DNA of 64,000 nt, from contig SVRZ01000010.1 in assembly GCA_015064555.1 (NCBI GenBank), forward strand, positions 1 through 64,000. Direction: 5' to 3'. The notes beneath the pieces are model-generated. The model ran no database searches. It saw nothing but the letters and a program-made list of their open reading frames with translations, and was not told where the DNA came from. Shown piece after piece: positions 15,716 to 23,869 of the stretch. Position 1 is the first letter of the stretch. Every line of letters begins with the position of its first letter. Source of the DNA: Oscillospiraceae bacterium. GTDB taxonomy: Bacteria; Bacillota; Clostridia; Oscillospirales; CAG-272. Both the position numbers and the translations under genes were made by a program.

Positions 15716-17431
15716 TTATTTCTTACCCCTGTTTTCCTTATAAAGCTTGACCGCAAGCGGAACAAGAAGCGCAACGGGGAAGGTAAAGAGTACAATAAGC
15801 GCGATAACGGTTTTTATGCCGTCGCTCATTCCAGAAAAGGCATTGTCATATACCTCGCAGAATTTATCCATAAAGCTTTTTGTCTTGGTGCCGGTGGTAT
15901 TGATTGCGGAGGAGGATGCAGTGCTGCTTCTTGAGTCGGCGCTCTCATTCTTCCCGGCGGATTCGGCGCGGCTTGCGCTTTCGGATGCTTTATATGCCTC
16001 CTTTGCGGCCCTTCCGTCCTCAGGGCTGGAGTATGTTATAGGATCTGCTGCAGCACTTTGATATGCTTCGCGGTGCTCGGGTGCCTTTTCCTGTGCGACC
16101 GATTCGTTTTTGAAAGACGCCATAGTCTCCTGCACGCGTTTTGCCGCCTTTGCGGTCTCGTTTTTAAGTGCGCGACCGGCGTTCTGTATCCTGTTTGCCG
16201 CCTCGGCAACCATCTGCTGGGTGTAGGCATCCCTGCTCTCGGCATAAGCCTTACGCGCCTTCTCAGCCTCCTCCATCTCGTGGAGTTTTTTCTCGGCGGC
16301 GATAGCCCTTTCCTCAGCCTCGTTTGCTCGCTTGCTTTCGCTTTCAAGGCGCGCGTGATCGTCAATACCGACATCATTCAGCGCATCCATACAGTCGCCG
16401 AGCCGCTCGATCAGCTGATCGAAATTCTCGGCATAGGTAAGACCGTGGAAGAAGTCCTTGAGAGTTCTGTCTGCAAGAGGTGTGGGCTTGTTGTCAAGGC
16501 GGTACTCTATTTTAAGCATCTTATATTTATCCGGCAGCTGAGAATAGGTCCTTGCCTCGGGGAATTTCATCATATCCCTCTGGCGCACGTATGCGATCTC
16601 GGTGGTGAGAGCATCGCAGGCGTGGCTTCTCGAATTTTCTGACGAAACAAATACAAAAATAGACGAATTGTCTATAGCCGTTTTGAGAGCCTTCTCATAA
16701 TTAGCAACCGCATCTCTGCCGTGCTGAAGATTTCTGAATGCCGCGAAGCAGCTCAGACCGTTGGACTCTATAAAGTTGAGAATCTCGACAACGCTCTTCA
16801 TATCCTTGCTCGAGTAGGCTAAGAATACGTCTCTCGGCATATTTATCTCATACATACCTGACTGTACCTTTACCGCCTCTGCCTCAAATGCGGTAAGCAG
16901 TCTTTGCTTATCCTCGGGTGAGAGCACACCGCCCGCCCTGTCAAGCAGTGCGGCAACAGGCGTTATCAGCTCTTCGCTCAACATAAAGGTAAGGAAGCTC
17001 AGAACAACATCTAAGAACAGAGCATTTTCGTGTACGTCGATATCGGATATGTAATCGACGAGCTCCTCATTATTTCCGCTATTTGCTATCTCGAAGAACT
17101 CGGCTAAAAAGTCATGCGGATCCAGTTTCTTTATTTCCCGGCATATCTCAATTATAGCGGGGCTATCGATATATTTGGCATTTATCTTTTCCCATAACAT
17201 GGAGCGCAGATTGTAGTAGCACTCGCGATTTCTTCGCATAAGCGCATCGTCAACAACTCCCGCCATTGAGGAGGAGATGACGCTCTCGATGCGCTCCTGC
17301 TCGCGCTCGATGCTGTTTTCTGTGAATCTGCTCTTACAATGCGCGCAGAGCCACATCTCGGCGTTGTCTGCCGCCTGCGAAAGACCGCCGCCCGCTCCGC
17401 ATATAGGGCATTCAATGAGTTTAAGTGCCAT
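15716..17431 (-). CDS. Zinc-ribbon, TIR-domain, C-terminally membrane-anchored protein
   Basis: 571 residues. Cys8, 11, 29 and 32 form an N-terminal zinc ribbon. About 40-195 is a helical region. Residues 199-320 are a TIR domain (DVFLAYSSKDMKSVVEILNF, CFAAFRNLQHGRD, SSIFVFVSSENSRSHACDALTTEI), in which Glu278 occupies the place of the catalytic glutamate of NAD-cleaving TIR proteins. A charged coiled coil (about 360-440) and a low-complexity Ala/Ser-rich stretch follow, and a hydrophobic helix (about 540-563) with a basic tail ends the protein. So the TIR should face the cytoplasm at the membrane. It has its own promoter. Whether it is an NADase, a scaffold or a defence effector is not shown by sequence. 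Confidence 0.82.
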   Translation of the reverse strand: MALKLIECPICGAGGGLSQAADNAEMWLCAHCKSRFTENSIEREQERIESVISSSMAGVVDDALMRRNRECYYNLRSMLWEKINAKYIDSPAIIEICREIKKLDPHDFLAEFFEIANSGNNEELVDYISDIDVHENALFLDVVLSFLTFMLSEELITPVAALLDRAGGVLSPEDKQRLLTAFEAEAVKVQSGMYEINMPRDVFLAYSSKDMKSVVEILNFIESNGLSCFAAFRNLQHGRDAVANYEKALKTAIDNSSIFVFVSSENSRSHACDALTTEIAYVRQRDMMKFPEARTYSQLPDKYKMLKIEYRLDNKPTPLADRTLKDFFHGLTYAENFDQLIERLGDCMDALNDVGIDDHARLESESKRANEAEERAIAAEKKLHEMEEAEKARKAYAESRDAYTQQMVAEAANRIQNAGRALKNETAKAAKRVQETMASFKNESVAQEKAPEHREAYQSAAADPITYSSPEDGRAAKEAYKASESASRAESAGKNESADSRSSTASSSAINTTGTKTKSFMDKFCEVYDNAFSGMSDGIKTVIALIVLFTFPVALLVPLAVKLYKENRGKK

Positions 17432-17471
17432 AGTAATGTCTTCCTTTATCCAGTAAAATAATCCAACTTAT

Positions 17472-17500
17472 ATTTTAGCACAATATGTCGGAAAATGCAA
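17472..17500 (-). promoter_or_regulatory. Promoter of the TIR-domain gene
   Basis: TTGCAT (17495-17500), 17 bases, TAAAAT (17472-17477), minus strand, about 40 bases before the start. Confidence 0.7.
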
Positions 17501-17528
17501 GAAAATTTTATATCCACCCCAAAAAAAC

Positions 17529-17559
17529 GTGCCGCCGCGGAATCTTACCGCAGCGGCAC
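17529..17559 (-). terminator. Terminator between the LRR and TIR genes
   Basis: A 12-bp stem, GTGCCGCTGCGG with CCGCGGCGGCAC on the minus strand, followed by GTTTTTTT. It separates the LRR transcript from the TIR promoter. Confidence 0.85.
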
Positions 17560-17565
17560 AAAATA

Positions 17566-18177
17566 TTATCCTTTATAATTCCAAACTATCTTGCCTTTGA
17601 AGTTAGCCTTCCAATCGGATGCCCAGCCTTCGGGATGTCTTTTGAATATACCGGGCTTCGGCTTACAGATATTCAGGGTACAGCCGCAATCTCCGAACGC
17701 GTTATAGCCAACCTTCGCAACGCTTGATGCGATGGTGACACTGTTCATCCATTTGCAGCCGTAGAATGCTGCAGCACCGATTTCGACAACGCCCTCTGGG
17801 ATAACGACGTTTTTGAGCTGTGCGCAGCCGTAGAATGCCGAGGCGCCTATCTTGGTAACACTGCTCGGAATAGAGACACTTGTTAGCTTTGAGCAAGCGG
17901 ATGAAAACGCTCCCTGTCCGATTTCGGTAACGCTATTCGGAATGGTGACACTCCTGAGATAGGGGCAGTACCAGAAGGCATGACCTGAAATGCTTGTAAC
18001 GTTATCGGGAATAACCAGGTGTTCGATCCTTCCGTCGGGATCCTTGAATTCCTTCAGAACTCCGTCCTCGATCACGCAGTATTTACGCGCCTGCTCAGCC
18101 GCGCGGCTCTCTGCGATTCCGTTATCAAGCTTTGCATCGGTAGGCGTGCCGCTTTGATTGATAGATTCGTTTTCCAT
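17566..18177 (-). CDS. Cytosolic leucine-rich repeat (BspA/LRR_5-type) protein
   Basis: 203 residues without a signal peptide or membrane helix. About four LRR_5 units of 23 residues lie between residues 50 and 165, each a variant of LxSVTIPNSVTEIGxxAFxxC. The N-terminal 45 residues are polar; the C-terminal 40 residues (KPKPGIFKRHPEGWASDW) are aromatic and basic and differ from the repeats. Most proteins of this repeat type are on the cell surface, so an intracellular one suggests protein binding inside. It follows the cyclophilin gene by 38 bases on the same strand and precedes the TIR gene. Confidence 0.85.
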   Translation of the reverse strand: MENESINQSGTPTDAKLDNGIAESRAAEQARKYCVIEDGVLKEFKDPDGRIEHLVIPDNVTSISGHAFWYCPYLRSVTIPNSVTEIGQGAFSSACSKLTSVSIPSSVTKIGASAFYGCAQLKNVVIPEGVVEIGAAAFYGCKWMNSVTIASSVAKVGYNAFGDCGCTLNICKPKPGIFKRHPEGWASDWKANFKGKIVWNYKG

Positions 18178-18215
18178 AATATCGTCATCCTTTGATGGAA
18201 AGCATTAAAAATCTT

Positions 18216-18689
18216 TTACTTAACGTAAGCCTTCTTTATTCTTATCGCGATCTTGGGCTTATCGTTAAAGCCTGTGGGGATAGAAGCGATCTCGTCAACC
18301 ACCTCAATGCCCGAAATGACCTCGCCGAATGCGGCATACTGACCGTCAAGATGGGGAGCATCTGCGTGCATAATGAAGAACTGCGAGGATGCCGAGTTGG
18401 GATCAAAGGCTCTTGCCATAGAGATAACGCCTCTCTTGTGCTTGAGGGTGTTCTGAGGGAAGCCGTTGGCTCTGAATTCGCCCTTGATATTCTTTTCGGA
18501 GCCGCCCATACCGTTTCCGAGGGGATCCCCGCCCTGGATCATAAAGCCGGGAATAACTCTGTGGAAGGTGAGTCCGTCATAAAATCCTGCCTTTACGAGG
18601 CTTTCAAAGTTACGAACAGTTTCGGGAGCGAACTCGGGATAAAGCTCGAGCTCCATAACGCCGCCGTTTTCCATTTCAATAATAACCAT
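18216..18689 (-). CDS. Peptidyl-prolyl cis-trans isomerase, cyclophilin type
   Basis: A 157-residue single-domain cyclophilin that speeds proline isomerisation during protein folding; no signal peptide, so cytoplasmic. The active-site stretch FHRVIPGFMIQGGDP and the second motif ASSQFFIMHADAPHLDGQYAAFGEV are both intact. It starts behind AAGGAAG and is followed 38 bases later by the LRR gene, possibly in one transcript. Confidence 0.93.
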   Translation of the reverse strand: MVIIEMENGGVMELELYPEFAPETVRNFESLVKAGFYDGLTFHRVIPGFMIQGGDPLGNGMGGSEKNIKGEFRANGFPQNTLKHKRGVISMARAFDPNSASSQFFIMHADAPHLDGQYAAFGEVISGIEVVDEIASIPTGFNDKPKIAIRIKKAYVK

Positions 18690-18763
18690 TTTTTCTTCCT
18701 TTCAGGATAAATATTTTGAATTTTGCATAAAATAATCAGTAAACTGTTAAGGGGGTAAGCAAT

Positions 18764-19846
18764 ATGAATGATAAGAGGGAAAAAACCGTCTACCGCGCCG
18801 CCGCATGCGTGCTTGCGCTGTGCATAGGAATATTCGCCCTTCTGGGAGTCAAATATCTTCTGCCTGCGGTTCTTCCTTTCCTTTTCGCTTGGGGAATAGC
18901 CTTTGCAACGCGTAAGCCTGCCGATTTTATATCGAATAAATGCGGCATCAGCCGAGCATTTGTAAGACCGATACTGTCGGTCCTTCTGATGCTTATAACC
19001 GTTGGAGGCGGCATCAGCGCGCTGATAAGGATATCCACCGAGGCGTGGCAGCTTTTTTCCGAGCTTGGTGAGAGCGGCGAGCTTGCCGCTATAGCCGAGC
19101 TGCTCTTAGATCCTCTCGGAGCGATCCTTGAGGACCTCGGTATACCGGATGGGCTGAAGGATGGACTCGCCGATGCAATGTCGGGCATATTCACGGGGAT
19201 AGTGGGGAAGGTGGCAGGTATAGTCACCTCTATAGTGTCGGCATTGCCTAAGATAATACTGTTTATCGTGATAACCGCGATATCTGCGGCATATTTCTCG
19301 ATAGATCTCGAGCGCATAAACAATGTTGTTCTCTCGGTCTTACCCGATAAGGCATCCGAGTTTGTAAAGCGGATGAAGAGCAGACTGTCACTCATAGCGG
19401 TAAAGTATGTACGCTCTTATTTTATATTAATGGTAATAACATTTTCCGTGATCCTCATCGGACTTATGCTGATGAGGGTGAGATATGCGCTTCTTATGGC
19501 GTTCATAATTGCCCTGCTCGATGCACTTCCCGTTATAGGGATAGGCATCGTCCTTGTGCCTTGGGGAATATGGAGTCTGATAGTAGGGAAGACCGGGCTT
19601 GGCATAGGACTTCTGGTCCTGTACGCAGCATCAGCGATAATCCGCCAGGTCGCCGAGCCAAGGATAGTTGGCAAGAGTCTTGGAATCCATCCCCTTCTCA
19701 CGCTTCTCTTTATGTACGTAGGATATACTCTGTTCGGAATAGCGGGACTTATATTCCTGCCTGCAGCCGCCGTTATCATCACCACGACCTTCGGTAAGGA
19801 TGATGCCGCCGAGATCAAGGAGGGGAGCACCGGGCTCTCCGAGTGA
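18764..19846 (+). CDS. ytvI: YtvI-type membrane protein (AI-2E exporter superfamily, sporulation)
   Basis: A 360-residue protein with two N-terminal membrane helices, a soluble segment (about 70-150), and a cluster of helices from 150 to 345. The order, the ALLDALPVIGIGIVLVPWGIW-like segment (split by short turns) and the ending GYTLFGIAGLIFLPA match the permease-like AI-2E superfamily and, within it, YtvI of endospore formers. YtvI is produced during sporulation; its transport role is unproven. The last 216 bases overlap the 3' end of the convergent DUF6873-like gene. Confidence 0.82.
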   Translation: MNDKREKTVYRAAACVLALCIGIFALLGVKYLLPAVLPFLFAWGIAFATRKPADFISNKCGISRAFVRPILSVLLMLITVGGGISALIRISTEAWQLFSELGESGELAAIAELLLDPLGAILEDLGIPDGLKDGLADAMSGIFTGIVGKVAGIVTSIVSALPKIILFIVITAISAAYFSIDLERINNVVLSVLPDKASEFVKRMKSRLSLIAVKYVRSYFILMVITFSVILIGLMLMRVRYALLMAFIIALLDALPVIGIGIVLVPWGIWSLIVGKTGLGIGLLVLYAASAIIRQVAEPRIVGKSLGIHPLLTLLFMYVGYTLFGIAGLIFLPAAAVIITTTFGKDDAAEIKEGSTGLSE

Positions 19847-20515
19847 GAGGGCGGTGAATCCGGCTCTCTGTAGGCATTCGCAAAGCATCTGTGAATAAGG
19901 AAGGGTACGGAAATCTCCCATAAAATAGATGGTGTTTCCAAATACGCCTGCGCATCCGCCTATAAATCCGTTTTTATAAGGTGGGAGCTTAATACTGTCG
20001 CTCTCCGGGACTAATAGGGCGGATATGCCGACCGATTCGAGCGCCGCCGCCATACCTCTGTCCGAGGTAAGCGCAAGCCCTTCTCCTATAGGAAGAGTTG
20101 TGCAGGCAGGGTAGCCCTGGTTTGTATCAACGGCGGTGAGCCCCGCCTCGCTCGCATATGCAAGCACCGCGCGCGAAACCGTTGCTTTGCGGCAGAATAT
20201 ATATTTACCTATCACGAGCGCATTGAACACGGCATCGTATGGGTATTCCTTTCCTATGATATCGTCCGTTAGCCGAAGCGTCAGCCCGGCGGCGCGTATT
20301 TTTGCGGCAAGGATGCTTTTATCGGAAAAATAATCGGCAGAGCCTATGACGGTATTTCCGTGCCTGAAAAGAACTATATCGGTATGCGATGAAATAGCCT
20401 CTGCCGCCCTCGAGGCGGGCAGACGTATGACCGAAAAGCCGAGCCGCGTAAGCTCGACGTTGTGCGAAAGAGGAAGCCTTTCGTCGCAAATAGCAAAAAG
20501 ACTCCCGCCGGTCAT
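19631..20515 (-). CDS. DUF6873-family protein (GME factor-like)
   Basis: About 294 residues, soluble, no signal peptide. The sequence pattern (FAICDERLP near the start, DIVLFRHGNTVIGS, YPYDAVFNALVIGKYIFCRK, DTNQGYPACTTLPIGEGLALTSD, GGCAGVFGNTIYFMGD) matches clostridial proteins annotated DUF6873; their function is not known. The frame stays open into the opposite strand of ytvI, giving a tail of about 70 residues beyond the usual family end. The start at 20515 has no clear ribosome site and lies in the loop of the rpmB terminator, so expression may come by readthrough from rpmB or the true start may be a little downstream. Confidence 0.72.
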   Translation of the reverse strand: MTGGSLFAICDERLPLSHNVELTRLGFSVIRLPASRAAEAISSHTDIVLFRHGNTVIGSADYFSDKSILAAKIRAAGLTLRLTDDIIGKEYPYDAVFNALVIGKYIFCRKATVSRAVLAYASEAGLTAVDTNQGYPACTTLPIGEGLALTSDRGMAAALESVGISALLVPESDSIKLPPYKNGFIGGCAGVFGNTIYFMGDFRTLPYSQMLCECLQRAGFTALSLGEPGAPLLDLGGIILTEGRGDDNGGCRQEYKSRYSEQSISYVHKEKREKGMDSKTLANYPWLGDLADYR

Positions 20516-20530
20516 AGCGGAAGTCTTTTT
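20495..20530 (-). terminator. Hairpin after rpmB, overlapping the next start codon
   Basis: On the minus strand AAAAAGACTTCCGC pairs with GGCGGGAGTCTTTTT across one mismatch, a typical intrinsic terminator five bases after rpmB. Its loop contains the ATG proposed for the DUF6873-like gene. Confidence 0.75.
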
Positions 20531-20534
20531 GTAA

Positions 20535-20720
20535 TTATGCACGCTCAACCTTACCGGAGCGAAGGCAACGAGCACAAACCGCAACGGTCTGATGAGATCC
20601 GTTAACCACAGCCTTAACCTTACGAATGTTAGGCTTCCAGGTTCTGTTTGTCTTACGGTTGGAGTGAGAAACGTTATGTCCGAAAACAACGCCCTTACCG
20701 CAAACACTACACTTAGCCAT
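20535..20720 (-). CDS. rpmB: Large-subunit ribosomal protein bL28
   Basis: 61 residues, the normal size for bL28, a component of the 50S subunit. It begins MAKCSVCGKGVVFGHNVSHS and holds the second cysteine pair in VCARCLRSGKV, so this is the zinc-binding (C+) form. It starts behind AGGAGG. Its own promoter and a terminator make it a single-gene unit, with possible readthrough to the gene behind. Confidence 0.97.
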   Translation of the reverse strand: MAKCSVCGKGVVFGHNVSHSNRKTNRTWKPNIRKVKAVVNGSHQTVAVCARCLRSGKVERA

Positions 20721-20799
20721 TTTGACACCTCCTGAAAACTACGCCGAAAACGGCGCGATTTATCATAATTTTTTATTTAAACACAAATCAACGTTCTTT

Positions 20800-20828
20800 A
20801 TTATAACATATACTTTTCCAAAAAGCAA
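20800..20828 (-). promoter_or_regulatory. Promoter of rpmB
   Basis: TTGCTT (20823-20828), 17 bases, TATAAT (20800-20805), minus strand. The 80-base leader contains a small hairpin, CGCCG-TTTT-CGGCG. Confidence 0.8.
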
Positions 20829-20912
20829 TAGTTTTTTTGCATTTTTTGAAAACTTTTTGTTTTTACAAACTACGCACGGCTTTTCTTGTTCTTTTTGGCA
20901 AAACTGAACAAA

Positions 20913-21629
20913 TCAATTCGATGCGTCGTCGGCATTAAATGCGGCAGTCACGCGATTCTTTATATAGCTGAGAGTAAAGTAGGCGATAAAGAAGAGCGAT
21001 ACATCGAAAAGATAAGAAATCGTCGCATATATTATCTCACCTGTGCGGAAGCTGCCGTAATTGACAACAAAGCTCACGGTATCGATGATCTCGGTGATTA
21101 CAAAATATAATGCCGAAATTGCAGAAACGGTCGCAATAGCACGGGATACAGGCTCATAGAAATCAAGCGCTGTAGGCGTAGAAAGCATCGTTCCGAGGTC
21201 GGTATCCTTGCTCCGACATATAACGCGTGACATGATAAATGAAAAAAGGAAGGAAAGTGAATAGAATGCCGCCGCCTCAAAGACAGAGAGAAGAGCACCG
21301 AATAGGATTCCGATACCCGTGCCCATACCGTCCGATATGAACTTAAGAGCGAAGTAGGGAATAGAATAGACGAGCCTCGTAAGCGATGGGAGTATCATAG
21401 CCCGAAGCGCGCGGCGTCTGCCGTCAAATGCGGAGCCGGTGAGCATAATCATCGCGATGACCAACGGTGCGAGAAGATAAACGGTTTTATTTACGAATAT
21501 ATAGGTGTATCCGAGGATGTCGCTGTCAGTGAACAAATAGAACGAAAAATAGTAGATAATAAAGGTAACAATATGTGCTAATAGTAGGAAAATTGTAGTT
21601 TTTCGATATATTCTGCCATTTCGGCTCAC
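20913..21629 (-). CDS. Integral membrane protein, family unknown
   Basis: 238 residues with about six hydrophobic segments (near residues 12-32, 45-62, 75-95, 103-130, 160-180, 200-220), separated by short charged loops (GRRRALRA, SRVICRSKDTDLG). The start is a GTG at 21629, seven bases after GGGAGG. No motif or domain is recognised. It stands alone between rpmB and rpsB on the minus strand, and its leader region backs onto the rpsB promoter. Confidence 0.75.
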   Translation of the reverse strand: MSRNGRIYRKTTIFLLLAHIVTFIIYYFSFYLFTDSDILGYTYIFVNKTVYLLAPLVIAMIMLTGSAFDGRRRALRAMILPSLTRLVYSIPYFALKFISDGMGTGIGILFGALLSVFEAAAFYSLSFLFSFIMSRVICRSKDTDLGTMLSTPTALDFYEPVSRAIATVSAISALYFVITEIIDTVSFVVNYGSFRTGEIIYATISYLFDVSLFFIAYFTLSYIKNRVTAAFNADDASN

Positions 21630-21779
21630 AATGCTGCCTCCCTTCTTGCATTATTCTTCGTGACTTTCTTTTGCTCGGTTATTTTATCACACTTTGCTCT
21701 CAAATTCAATAACAATCGGTTAAATTACCGAAATAAAATGTGAACATTTTGTAAATTCTCGCCTTTTTTCTCATTTCTA

Positions 21780-21808
21780 TTGAAATATAGCGCGCGTTGT
21801 GATATTAT
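21780..21808 (+). promoter_or_regulatory. Promoter of rpsB-tsf, with a long leader
   Basis: TTGAAA (21780-21785), 17 bases, TATTAT (21803-21808). The transcript would carry a leader of about 110 bases with at least one hairpin (CTGTG-caggtaaa-CACAG) and a larger G/C-rich fold at about 21841-21900, just before the ribosome site. In other bacteria S2 represses its own mRNA; this leader could serve the same end, but I do not recognise it as a known class. Confidence 0.7.
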
Positions 21809-21927
21809 ATTAAGGCTGTGCAGGTAAACACAGTAAAAAACGCACACAGCGGGTAGGTATGCTGCCGGTGCTCTCACGAGTCGCAGCGTTATGCCGTTGT
21901 GGAGGAAAAACCAAGGAGGAACATAAA

Positions 21928-22674
21928 ATGTTCGAGATTACCATCAAGCAGTTGCTTGAAGCAGGCGTTCACTTCGGTCATCCCACCAAGAAGTGGAACC
22001 CCAAGATGGCAGAGTACATCTTCACTCAGAGAAACGGTATTCATATCGTTGATCTCCAGAAGTCCCTCAAGAAGTTCGAGGAGGCTTACAACTACGTTTC
22101 CACTCTTGCTCAGGAGGGTGGCACAATTCTCTTCGTTGGTACGAAGAAGCAGGCAGCAGATACCATCAAGGAAGAGGCTGAGAGATGCGGTCTTTACTAT
22201 GTAAACGCACGTTGGCCCGGCGGTATGCTCACTAACTTCAACACTATCCGTAAGTCCATCAAGCGCCTTAAGGAGCTCGAGAAGATGCAGGCAGACGGTA
22301 CCTTCGATCTTCTTCCCAAGAAGGAAGTTGCAAAGAAGCTCAAGGAGATGGAGGATCTTGAGAGATCCTACGGCGGAATCAAGGAGATGGAGACTCTTCC
22401 CTCTGCAGTATTCATTGTAGACACCCGCAAGGAGAGAAATGCAGTTCTCGAGGCTAAGAAGCTCGGTATTCCGGTAATTGCTATCGTTGATACCAACTGC
22501 GATCCCGATGATGCTGATTACATCATCCCAGGTAATGATGATGCTATCCGTGCTATCAAGCTTATCGGCGCTGCTCTTGCAGATGCTGTTATAGAGGCAC
22601 GCGGCGGCGTTCAGGAGACTCTTCCCGAAGAGGAAGCTGTAGTTGAAGAGACCGCAGCAGAGGACGCTGAGTAA
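21928..22674 (+). CDS. rpsB: Small-subunit ribosomal protein uS2
   Basis: 248 residues, an essential 30S component. It begins [18 protein letters not shown] and contains [35 protein letters not shown] and [14 protein letters not shown], all conserved in S2. The acidic tail is typical of clostridia. The open frame extends 23 codons further upstream, but the ATG behind AAGGAGG is the start. It shares an operon with tsf, 30 bases downstream, the usual bacterial arrangement. Confidence 0.97.
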   Translation: MFEITIKQLLEAGVHFGHPTKKWNPKMAEYIFTQRNGIHIVDLQKSLKKFEEAYNYVSTLAQEGGTILFVGTKKQAADTIKEEAERCGLYYVNARWPGGMLTNFNTIRKSIKRLKELEKMQADGTFDLLPKKEVAKKLKEMEDLERSYGGIKEMETLPSAVFIVDTRKERNAVLEAKKLGIPVIAIVDTNCDPDDADYIIPGNDDAIRAIKLIGAALADAVIEARGGVQETLPEEEAVVEETAAEDAE

Positions 22675-22704
22675 TTTTCACAACTAAATTAAAGGAGAAC
22701 AAAA

Positions 22705-23622
22705 ATGGCATTTACAGCTAAGGACGTAGCCGAGCTCAGAAAGCAGACCGGCTGCGGTATGATGGACTGCAAAAAGGCTCTCACCGATGCAAACGGTGAT
22801 TTTGAGGCAGCTATAAAGATCCTTCGTGAGAAGGGTATGGCAGCAGTTGCTAAGAAGGCAGACAGAATTGCTGCTGAGGGTATCGTTGATATCCTTACTA
22901 TCGGTGACACCACCGCTATGGTAGAGGTTAACTCCGAGACCGACTTCGTTGCAAAGAACGCAACCTTCCAGGAGTTCGTTAAGAACATCCTTAAGACTAT
23001 AATCGTTAACAAGCCCGCTGACGTTGCAGCTCTTATGGAGTGCAGCTGCGAGGGCGAGGAGGGCACGGTTACCGACGCTCTCGGCTCCAAGACCGGAACT
23101 ATCGGAGAGAAGCTTTCTATCCGTAGATTCGTTATCCTTGAGGGCGCTGTTGCGACCTACATTCATAACAAGGGCGAGACCGGTGTTGTTATCACCTTCG
23201 ATACCGACCTTGCAGACAAGGCTGAGTTCGCTGAGTGCGGAAAGAATGTTGCACTTCAGGTAGCAGCTATGCCCGTTAAGTACCTCAACAAGGAGAGTGT
23301 TCCCGCTTCCGTTCTTGAGGAGGAGAAGGCTATTCTTATCAGCCAGATGAAGAACGATCCTAAGATGGCTAACAAGCCCGAGCAGGTTCTTGCTAAGATC
23401 GTTGAAGGTAAGGTTGGCAAGTACTATGAGAACAACTGCCTTCTTGAGCAGGCTTACGTAAAGGATGATTCTCTTACCGTTGGTAAGTATGTAGCATCGG
23501 TTGCTAAGGAGCTTGGCGGCAATATCACCGTTACCGGATTCGTTCGCTTCGATAAGGGCGAGGGTATCGCTAAGAGAGAAGAGGACTTCGCGGCTGAGAT
23601 TGCTAAGATGGTAAACGGCTGA
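22705..23622 (+). CDS. tsf: Elongation factor Ts
   Basis: 305 residues; EF-Ts releases GDP from EF-Tu during translation. The N-terminal UBA-like part has ELRKQTGCGMMDCKKAL, and the TDFVAKN core motif that contacts EF-Tu is present, followed by the duplicated core domain. It starts behind AAAGGAG and is followed by a strong terminator. The codon choice is strongly biased, as in highly expressed genes, and this creates a long meaningless open frame on the other strand. Confidence 0.97.
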   Translation: MAFTAKDVAELRKQTGCGMMDCKKALTDANGDFEAAIKILREKGMAAVAKKADRIAAEGIVDILTIGDTTAMVEVNSETDFVAKNATFQEFVKNILKTIIVNKPADVAALMECSCEGEEGTVTDALGSKTGTIGEKLSIRRFVILEGAVATYIHNKGETGVVITFDTDLADKAEFAECGKNVALQVAAMPVKYLNKESVPASVLEEEKAILISQMKNDPKMANKPEQVLAKIVEGKVGKYYENNCLLEQAYVKDDSLTVGKYVASVAKELGGNITVTGFVRFDKGEGIAKREEDFAAEIAKMVNG

Positions 23623-23666
23623 TAATTCCAAATTGATTTTGGTTTAAATCTCAATAAAAGCGTGAT

Positions 23667-23700
23667 GGAGGCACTATCAACACGGTGCCTCCGTCTTTTT
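23667..23700 (+). terminator. Terminator of rpsB-tsf
   Basis: An 8-bp stem, GGAGGCAC paired with GTGCCTCC, followed by GTCTTTTTATTT. Confidence 0.85.
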
Positions 23701-23800
23701 ATTTGTCGCTTTGGAAAGTCGATGCTGAAAAATACGGGGTTCTCCGTTTTCTTACGAAGATTTTTATGCTGTCACACCTTTATTTTCCTCTCCAAAAATA

Positions 23801-23829
23801 TTGACAAAAATACACGTATGTGATAAAAT
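23801..23829 (+). promoter_or_regulatory. Promoter of the ydjI-like operon
   Basis: TTGACA (23801-23806), 17 bases, TAAAAT (23824-23829), about 40 bases before the first start. This looks like sigma-A, unlike the sigma-W type promoter that drives the related Bacillus operon. Confidence 0.82.
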
Positions 23830-23869
23830 TATGATGTATAATTATCTTTATAAATAAAGGAGAATTAAA

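Noticed and set aside
22684-23631. A 315-codon frame antisense to tsf
   Set aside because: It is a product of strong codon bias in tsf; the Leu/Ser-rich translation resembles no protein.
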